DNA of 64,000 bases, taken from Spinacia oleracea. Lineage: Eukaryota > Streptophyta > Magnoliopsida > Caryophyllales > Amaranthaceae. The first letter of the stretch is position 1. Every line of letters begins with the position of its first letter. A program made the translations under genes and the position numbers. Positions 47,801 to 64,000 of this stretch are shown here, piece by piece. A model generated the notes under the pieces. It was not told the origin of the DNA, did no database searches, and worked only from the letters and a program-made list of their open reading frames with translations. The stretch lies in NCBI RefSeq assembly GCF_020520425.1, contig NC_079489.1:19554001-19618000 (forward strand). Direction: 5' to 3'.

Positions 47801-49265
47801 AATTTTCATTGCTTGATAAATCTTTGTCCAAACCCTCCTACCAATTGCCCAAGACCCACGATGTGCTAACTCATGGCCTACATTATTTCCTCTCCTTCCT
47901 ACAAAAGACCAAGAAATGCTAGGAAAAGTATCTGAAAATTAACTAATGTCTTTATAATCATATGAAACCGACTTCGACCAACCTCCTTCGAACGAATTGC
48001 ATCGATCACATTCTTAGAGTCACCTTTCATGACCACTCTTCTATAGATAATTAGTAATTGAATTTGACAAAAACAAACCCCAAATAGAAAAGAAATCTTG
48101 AATTTCGTGCATCATAAAAAATTTACTTCGTAAAAAAGAGAATTGAGAGAGAAGACATAAATTGATCGAAGAAAAAGAAATTAAAGATATATCATTATCC
48201 AGAATTTAAGGAAACTGTGTTAGGAATAGTTTAGTGGGATTTGAGATTGCATTAACAGTATTAATAATTGGTCCAGCTTTGTATTGGAAGGGTTCCAAAT
48301 TTGGACATTATCCTTCTTATTCTTCTAATTTCCCACCATGTATTTGTGACTGCCCACCTCCTTTATCTATCCCTAGCATTGCTCCTGGTATATATTCTAT
48401 TCTGTATCTCTCTCCCTCTCGTCTGTGCCCATACTCCGCTGTGAGCAACATACCCAAGTTCGTATATTCTCTAACTCACGCCTGCAGCACTATTTCCCCC
48501 ACCCACACTCCTCTCTCCTACGCCCTCTCCCATCCACATCTCATGTGGTATTTGAAAAAAGCATTGTCATTCCGAAAGTCCAAACACTGATGAAGATACT
48601 CTATACATAGAACAACATAGAAGAAGAAACATGATCACCTTGTCTGAGACCTTTCTTTGCATCAAAAGGAGTAGTCATCTTACCATTTACATTGAAGGAG
48701 TAAGAAACAACGGCGAGACAATTCATAATCCACTAAACAAACTAATGAGCAGGAAAACTCATTACTACCATAAGATATTTCAGTGACATGCGACTCTACA
48801 GAATCATAAGCCTTTTGCTAATCAACCTTCAACATACACCTAGGAGAAATATTTTCCTTTCATAACCTTTAATCAACTTGTGACTCAAAATAATGTTATA
48901 AAAAATGACTCTTCCTTTTACAAAGGCTGATTGGCTATCATGCACTAACCATATAAGACGGAACTTGTTGAAGTCTATTGATGCATTTAGAGATGATCTT
49001 ATAAATCACAGAACAACATGCAATTGGTCTTAAATCCTTAACACTAGAAGCATTAGGCACCTTAGGAATTAGAGATAAGTATAGTTCAATTATAACTTTT
49101 GCAAATAACTAGAAATAAAGAAATTTAGAACTGCTACCACAATGCTAGCACCAGCAATATGCTAGATTTCTATTTTAGGCATTTTCACATTGTACCAGAG
49201 GTTGACCAAACCATTTTGTGACTCTCAAGTCTCAACAATACTCTTAAAGGCATGATGTTCCACTA
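47800..49265 (-). mobile_element. LINE (L1-like) remnant: RT and RNase H pieces
   Basis: On the minus strand, 49090-48605 reads like non-LTR reverse transcriptase in order: KDLRPIACCSVIYKIISKCI, QPAFVKGR, ERKIF, then FDAKKGLRQGD. About 48045-47815 reads like the C-terminal RNase H domain (MKGDSKNVIDAIRSKEVGRS, FVGRRGNNVGHELAH). Stops and shifts break both. The piece of RT expected between them is absent and replaced by about 550 bp that includes a DUF1068 gene fragment on the opposite strand. Assignment is by motif reading. Confidence 0.72.
48213..48387 (+). pseudogene. DUF1068-family gene fragment (first-exon piece) inside LINE
   Basis: The plus-strand frame reads VGFEIALTVLIIGPALYW, a membrane anchor, followed by FPPCICDCPPPLSIPSIAPG. 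This Cys-rich CPPC-CDCPPPL-IAPG signature after a single N-terminal membrane helix is characteristic of plant DUF1068 proteins. It ends exactly at a donor-like G|GTATAT (48387/48388). No start ATG is in frame (a stop lies at 48207-48209) and the remaining exons, normally a long coiled-coil-like part, do not follow. The function of the family is unknown. It looks like a captured or left-over piece, not a working gene. Confidence 0.65.
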
Positions 49266-49550
49266 AAACATCGAGGAGGCGAAAAGGAGTGATTCTATGA
49301 ACACTTTTATCAACAAAATAGCTATAACTACCTTCAACCGTTGTTGCGGTTATCGGTTTTTAATCCAAATAAAATCAAACATGTTCGATTAAATTGTTTT
49401 ATAAAACCACTTTATTTGGTTTAGGGTCTTCCTCCTTGATTTTATTCTTCTATGGAGGCATCTCCTTTCAATTTTTCTCCAATGCCTCATGCGCGCTCCA
49501 CTCCGATAAATTGACATCGTCCATCTCTTTGTCTGCAACCCTCCCCTACA

Positions 49551-49848
49551 ATGGTGATCCCCTTCCCTGCGCTGCAACCTCGACCACCTCTGCTTCCACC
49601 GTTGTTAATAATCGGATCTAATTGAAGCGGGATAATTATTTAGGCAAAATTGTGAAAGGTGGTTCAGTCGACGATTCCGATCAGTGGGAGAAACTAACAA
49701 TGGTGATCCCCTTCCCTGCGCTGCAACCTCGACCACCTCTGCTTCCACCGTTGTTAATAATCGGATCTAATTGAAGCGGGATAATTATTTAGGCAAAATT
49801 GTGAAAGGTGGTTCAGTCGACGATTCCGATCAGTGGGAGAAACTAACA
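49551..49848. repeat. 149-bp tandem duplication
   Basis: The unit beginning ATGGTGATCCCCTTCCCTGC at 49551 starts again at 49700 and appears identical through CAGTGGGAGAAACTAACAA, after which the sequence diverges. It may be part of an old retroelement; the plus-strand words read like a broken coding region (Pro/Leu-rich), but I cannot name it. Confidence 0.85.
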
Positions 49849-50172
49849 ATTGTGAATATTTATTGTTTAAAAAGATTTTGGGGGAAGATAATTATTGCTT
49901 ATGGTGTGTAACAACTGCAAATATTTGTTGTTTAAAGAGATTCTAGGAGAAGATGATTGTTGCTTATGGACAGGTAGTAATGGAGTTACTGAATCATTCT
50001 CATGAATTGGAGATGATAATGATGAGAAAAAGTGAACAATATGAAGGTGATTAAATCAACGAAAGGTAATGCTCAGATTTTAAGCAGCCCCTTCTTGGTT
50101 ATTACCAAGTGTAATAATTACCAAAACTCCTAACTTCATGAAAACCAGACAGTTTCAAAATCAGCAATGTCA
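49849..50172. other. AT-rich spacer
   Basis: The phrase AATATTTRTTGTTTAAA(R)AGATT occurs twice near 49855 and 49920 (imperfect 64-bp tandem duplication). Otherwise nothing recognised. Confidence 0.4.
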
Positions 50173-50568
50173 TCTATACCTAGTCTACAAAAAGGAAAAC
50201 CATATATGATTATATGACATGTGTCACCCTCATCTTTTATCCACAAAAATGTGTTATTTTGTTCAATTTTTTCTTTTGTTACAAGAAATATTTTACAGCT
50301 TCAACACTTCTTCCACTTCATCTTCTCATTCAACATCAATTCATCATTTAATTCATAAGTTCATTCAACCTCTTTCACTGCATCTCTCTCTTTAACATTC
50401 AATATTAATTCACCATCTAATTTATATATTTTTTCAATTTTCAAATTTCACATCTATATAAATCATGTATTCCCACTAAAAACAAACACTCGATAAAATT
50501 ATCGCTTTAATAGACGACTTAACAACCGCTATATAATTGTCCGTTCATTGAACGAGCTCAAAAACTAG
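50173..50568 (+). mobile_element. Small non-autonomous Helitron, family 2, copy 1
   Basis: Starts TCTATACCTAGTCTAC after an A and ends with the hairpin GTCCGTTC-ATTG-AACGAG..., then CTCAAAAACTAG before a T. The same start and end words recur at 52522-52931, which supports the boundaries. Confidence 0.82.
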
Positions 50569-50683
50569 TTATTTATAACAGGATTACCATGAAATCTATC
50601 AGCGACACACAACAAAGCATTAAAATTTAAAATCACCTCCTGCCAACATGGGGCTAAAGATTTTATTACACATCTATTACATA

Positions 50684-51124
50684 TCTATTACTTTATACTA
50701 AAATAGGCACCACAAATGACACGTGTCACTTCCTGGTGCAAAATTTTCTCGCCAAAAACAATTTTCCTAATAAAAAAGTATATATGTTTTATTTTATTTT
50801 TATTCTCTATCCTTTTTTATAAACAATTTATGTATGGAAAAAATATTAGTTCATAAATTATGGCAATGATAGATACTACGTAATAATAATTTTGCTAAAT
50901 ACTTTTTGGTAATATTTAAGTCAAATCGGTAATGTTAATGTGGAAAACATATTCACTTGATATGTTGGTCACATTAGCATATTACACATATAATATGCAT
51001 ATTAGATGAATACATTTAAATGAGTATATTCAAAATTTTATAATTATGCAGTAGTTTGGGGATATTCAGGTAAATATTTTGTAAAAAATTGTTCATAATC
51101 CGTGCGAGACAGGATCTAATCTAG
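50684..51124 (+). mobile_element. Small non-autonomous Helitron, family 1, copy B
   Basis: Starts TCTATTACTTTATACTAAAA after an A and ends CGTGCGAGACAGGATCTAATCTAG before a T in shortened form: GGATCTAATCTAG closes the element. The first 70 bp, including GACACGTGTCACTTCCTGG, match copies A and C. A nearby partial start word (CATCTATTACAT, 50671) precedes it. Confidence 0.8.
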
Positions 51125-51594
51125 TAATTCCATAAAGGCTTCCTTGGTACATTTTATTTTGTAATGATGTTATTTTTTGCTAAAAATCAGAGAAACAAAA
51201 AAAAAAAAAAAAACATGTTCGCATTTAGCCATTTTTGACGAAGTTAAGAAAAATGAAAAAAGGAAGAAGTAAAGATAGATGATGATTGTGGACGTTAATA
51301 AATAATCGAGCCATACAAGTATTAGGAAGAAGAGGAGATATTAACATGGAGAAAAAGAAAAGAAAAAAAAACAAATACTCACAACAAAAGAGGGAAAGGA
51401 TGGAGGTTAACTGTCGAAAAGTTAACTAATTGGCCAGATTCCGATCGAACAGTGCTTATTTAATACTTCGTAAAAATGTTCTTATGAGGTGTTTCTTTCA
51501 CACAAAAGTTTAATAAAATGTGCTATCTCACAAAATTTATGTTTTAAAAGGTTCTTTCTCACCAAGTTCCCTAAAGAAAAGTAAAAAAGTAGAA
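51125..51594. other. 3' flank of the aspartyl-tRNA synthetase gene
   Basis: AT-rich with A-runs (51194-51212); the part next to 51595 is presumably the 3' UTR. A short resemblance to the 1690-1985 repeat family is visible at 51500-51570 (CACACAAAAGTTTAATAAAATGTG). Confidence 0.4.
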
Positions 51595-61185
<9,591 letters not shown>

Positions 61186-61733
61186 GGTGGGAGGAAGGTT
61201 TCTTTTTGGAAGAGGAAAAGAATAGGGTAATATTTGTGTTCAACAATCAAGTATTCCCTTTATTGAGCTCCACTGCCTCCATCCAGTTAATTCCCTTCAT
61301 TAGGGTGTCCATTGATCCATTCTACGGAGTATGGTCTTATTACGAGTACTACGGAGTACTCCGTATTTGGTTTGGAATTTTTTATTTTTTTGTGTTACCA
61401 CCGGTTCACCTTTAAGGCTAATTTGGATTCGGGACGACTTTTGGACGATAGGTTCAGTCTCCTCCCAATTGTTGTTGTTGTTGGGATTGATCACGCAATC
61501 CGCCCTATCAAGTTTAGCCTCAATCACCACTGAATCAACAGGCAATCGGTTTAGAATATGGGCTAATCCAATTCAATTACAATCTGATTTTGAAATTTTT
61601 AGTCAAATCAGACAAAATATATTTAAATTTTGGTTAATGCAATCTGATCCGAGAATCGGAAATAAAATAAAACTTTTGTACTCTATGAAGCGAGAACATT
61701 TAAAATACAAATTAATTATATCTATATTATATA
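61186..61733. other. Promoter side of the AspRS gene
   Basis: Upstream flank of the AspRS gene. It contains the 16-bp palindrome TACGGAGTACTCCGTA at 61350-61365 and a CAATTGTTGTTGTTGTTGGG tract near 61465. No gene seen. Confidence 0.45.
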
Positions 61734-62200
61734 CTAGTTTTAAACCCGTGCAATGCATGATTTTGTGATTAGTATTTTGTATCATGTATATTAAACCTTT
61801 ACAGCAAATAATATTATCTATTTTCCCATTGCATAAGTCCATTTAAACTTTTTAAGTATTTGTTAAATTCGGTTTCTATTGTAAATGTCGTATAAGTATA
61901 TAACTTTTTTTTATTAAGGAATTTATTTTACTTAAAAAAATATTGATAATTTATTACAACGATCCGTACATGTTTATTATACACGGTGAATACTATGATA
62001 AGGCCAAAAATATTATTTTTAAAAAAAAGTATAATTGCAAGTTACAACCACTAATGAAAAAATAAACATGAACGTATTAACTTGTTAATTTCTTTCTCAT
62101 TATTGCGGAGTAGTACAATACAATATATCATCTCTTCTGACGTTAAACAAATTCTACTTCTTCCATATCGTAAACTCTACTTTTTCTAAAACTATTTTAG
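61734..62200 (-). mobile_element. Helitron-like 3' terminus (minus strand)
   Basis: On the minus strand the palindrome TGCATTGCACGGG is followed by TTTAAAACTAG and then T (CTAG at 61734-61737 on plus). This matches a Helitron 3' end. No 5' end could be fixed; the right boundary given is nominal. Confidence 0.4.
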
Positions 62201-62319
62201 TAGTTAAGGTTAGAGATCTGAAAGTACCGAGTTAATAATAAGGTTATAATTTCCTGTGTAATTGTAACTTTTTTAAAAAAAAATTATTATCTTCTTGAGT
62301 GCTTCATTTATTTGCCATA

Positions 62320-62757
62320 CTAGATTAGATCCCGTGCACGCACGGATTTTGACCATTTTTTCACAAAATATTTAACTAAATATTTCCCCAACTACTGCAT
62401 AGTTATAACATTTTTAACATACTCGTTTAAATTTATTCATCTAATATGCATATTTAAAATGCTAATATGGTAATTTGATCAAAATATAGGTGATATGTTT
62501 TCCATTATTAATATAGCGATTTGACTAAAATATTACCAATTTATAATAATTATTATTACGTCGTATCTATTATTGCCATAATTTATAAACTAAATTTTGT
62601 TTCCATACATAAATAGTTTATAAAAAAATGTAGAGAATAAAAATAAAATAAAATAAACCAAATACACTTTTTGGGAAAGTGGTTTTTGGCTGGAAAAAAT
62701 CGCACCAGGAATTGACACGTGACATTCCTGGTGTCTCGTTTAGTATATAGTAATAGA
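62320..62757 (-). mobile_element. Small non-autonomous Helitron, family 1, copy C
   Basis: On the minus strand it starts TCTATTACTATATACTAAAC after an A, continues with the shared GACACCAGGAATGTCACGTG-type segment, and ends with the palindrome CCGTGCGTGCACGG followed by GATCTAATCTAG before a T. Its two ends match copies A and B. Confidence 0.82.
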
Positions 62758-63560
62758 TTGTAATTTAATCGCCCTAAAAAGTATACAATTTTGGACTAAT
62801 TTATTTTCATAACTTAATTCATAGATTTTTTTTTTTTCATTTTAATATTATAACCATTTTGTTATATTTCTAATCTCATTAATTTATAAATTATCCGTTT
62901 CATGCAGGTAAACAATTACCTACGGCTAGAATTATAGTAACAATGTACGGAGTACTATCGTTTTTATCGATACCATCTTTATCATTTGTAGAATTTTAGC
63001 ACGGTTACTTTATCTTGACGACTTTCAGTTGTGTCCAACTATTACGTTTAGTTTACTATACTTTTTTGGCGACTAAACTACTTTAATAGGATAAAAGTAA
63101 TTGAATTACATTTTATTTCATCTTTGTAACGCGCGTTTACCTACCTTTTGCGATTGGTGCAAAGAACTGCAATACTTTTATAACGCGCATTTACCAAAGA
63201 ACTGCAATACTTTATCTACTTAGTACCAATGTTAATTATATCTTAAAAGTAAATTAATTAGGATTATAGTTTTAAGATGATTTCATTATATTTTCCGTAT
63301 TCTTAATGACTTGATTATGAGTATGTTCTTTTTATTGTGTATCCATAAAGTACTTTAGGGATCTACGGATTACTTTGTATAAGAGAAAACGAAACCATAA
63401 TTTATACGGAGTGATACCATAATTTATACGGAGTGATAATTATCACTCCGTATAAGATTAGATTGCATCGGACACAAAAATAAGTTTAAAAAATAAAAAT
63501 AATGGAATCAAACAAAATTTACAACTTCACAACCATAAGACAATCACCATACATAAACTA
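62758..63560. other. AT-rich intergenic DNA with a palindrome
   Basis: A 32-bp perfect palindrome centred at 63439/63440 (half site ending in TACGGAGTGATAA) lies at 63424-63455, preceded by a direct repeat of its left half near 63399. No gene seen. Confidence 0.5.
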
Positions 63561-63563
63561 TAA

Positions 63564-63740
63564 CTAGTATTTCGACCCGTGTAATGCACGGTAGTAATTT
63601 GTAAAGTTTTATAAGAATTTACATAGTTATATTGCTCGACATACAATAACTTAGATATTATGAAATTTTAAATTATTTATATGCATTCGTAAATTTTTGC
63701 TTAATGTAAGTTATAAATATAAAATAAATATAACCACATT
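63564..63740 (-). mobile_element. Helitron-like 3' terminus (minus strand), partial
   Basis: On the minus strand the palindrome CCGTGCATTACACGG is followed by GTCGAAATACTAG and then T (CTAG at 63564-63567 on plus). The other end was not identified. Confidence 0.4.
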
Positions 63741-63745
63741 ATGTA

Positions 63746-64000
63746 CTCCCTCTATATTTATTTAAGGGACACACTTGTCTTTCGTCCGTATTTATTTAAA
63801 AGATACACTTGTCATATTTAGTAACTTATCAACTCCACCATCTAATTAATCTATCTAGTATATCCTATGTCCAACCACCCTATTAAATAAATAATTTCAT
63901 AACTACACCCCACCCCCAACCCCCTAAAATGACATGGTCCCCGCTTGTTTTACTTATTAAAATATCTACCCAACCCAACTTGCTTTATTACTTTATTTCA
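63746..64000. mobile_element. Stowaway-like element, cut by the window edge
   Basis: Starts CTCCCTCTATATTTATTTAA after TA and repeats the interior words of the element at 2094-4359 in the opposite orientation: AGATACACTTGTC, AGTAACTTATCAACTCCACCA, AATGACATGGTCC and TAAAATATCTACCCAACCC. It lacks a MULE insertion within the visible part. The right end lies outside the window. Confidence 0.75.

Overview
This window is nuclear DNA of a flowering plant. Long introns, classic plant gene families (ankyrin-PGG protein, inositol polyphosphate 5-phosphatase with WD40 repeats, thiol methyltransferase, cytosolic aspartyl-tRNA synthetase) and a dense load of Copia, Gypsy, LINE, MULE, hAT, Stowaway-like and Helitron elements show a repeat-rich eudicot. 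The style of the short repeats (many ACTCCGTA-type ends) would suit a Caryophyllales genome such as spinach, beet or quinoa, but that is an inference and not proven here.

Left part (1-26,400) is almost entirely transposon-derived. A Copia gag remnant carries a hAT MITE with 8-bp target duplications (479-1099). A Stowaway-like element (2094-4359) contains a MULE with 9-bp target duplications (2321-4247), which itself carries a broken Werner-type exonuclease gene. From 6415 to 23564 there is a three-layer nest: a decayed Copia element, broken in its leader by a (TA)n-inserted element with inverted ends and a long minisatellite, which is in turn broken by a Gypsy-type element (10557-21404). The two 2868-bp Gypsy LTRs look identical while its pol is degenerate, so the element moved recently, presumably using enzymes from elsewhere. 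Its clearest open frame is an acidic 214-residue ORF before gag.

Right part (26,400-61,200) holds four ordinary host genes with complete, phase-consistent exon models read from the sequence: an ankyrin/PGG membrane protein (+, 3 coding exons, 606 aa), a WD40/5-phosphatase (-, 11 exons, 1150 aa), a HOL-type thiol/halide methyltransferase (-, 8 exons, 269 aa or 232 aa from an internal Met) and cytosolic aspartyl-tRNA synthetase (-, 10 exons, 543 aa). The first three appear to preserve an old gene order also recalled from Arabidopsis (ankyrin next to 5PTase13/14; 5PTase12 next to HOL1). Between them lie a degenerate MULE transposase with a C-terminal OTU-like domain (37,258-39,740), a MULE MITE, a LINE remnant with a DUF1068 gene fragment inside it, and several small Helitrons.

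The right edge (61,200-64,000) is AT-rich and contains one complete small Helitron, two further Helitron-like termini, a 32-bp perfect palindrome and the start of a second Stowaway-like element that runs out of the window. I saw no rRNA, convincing tRNA gene or CRISPR array.
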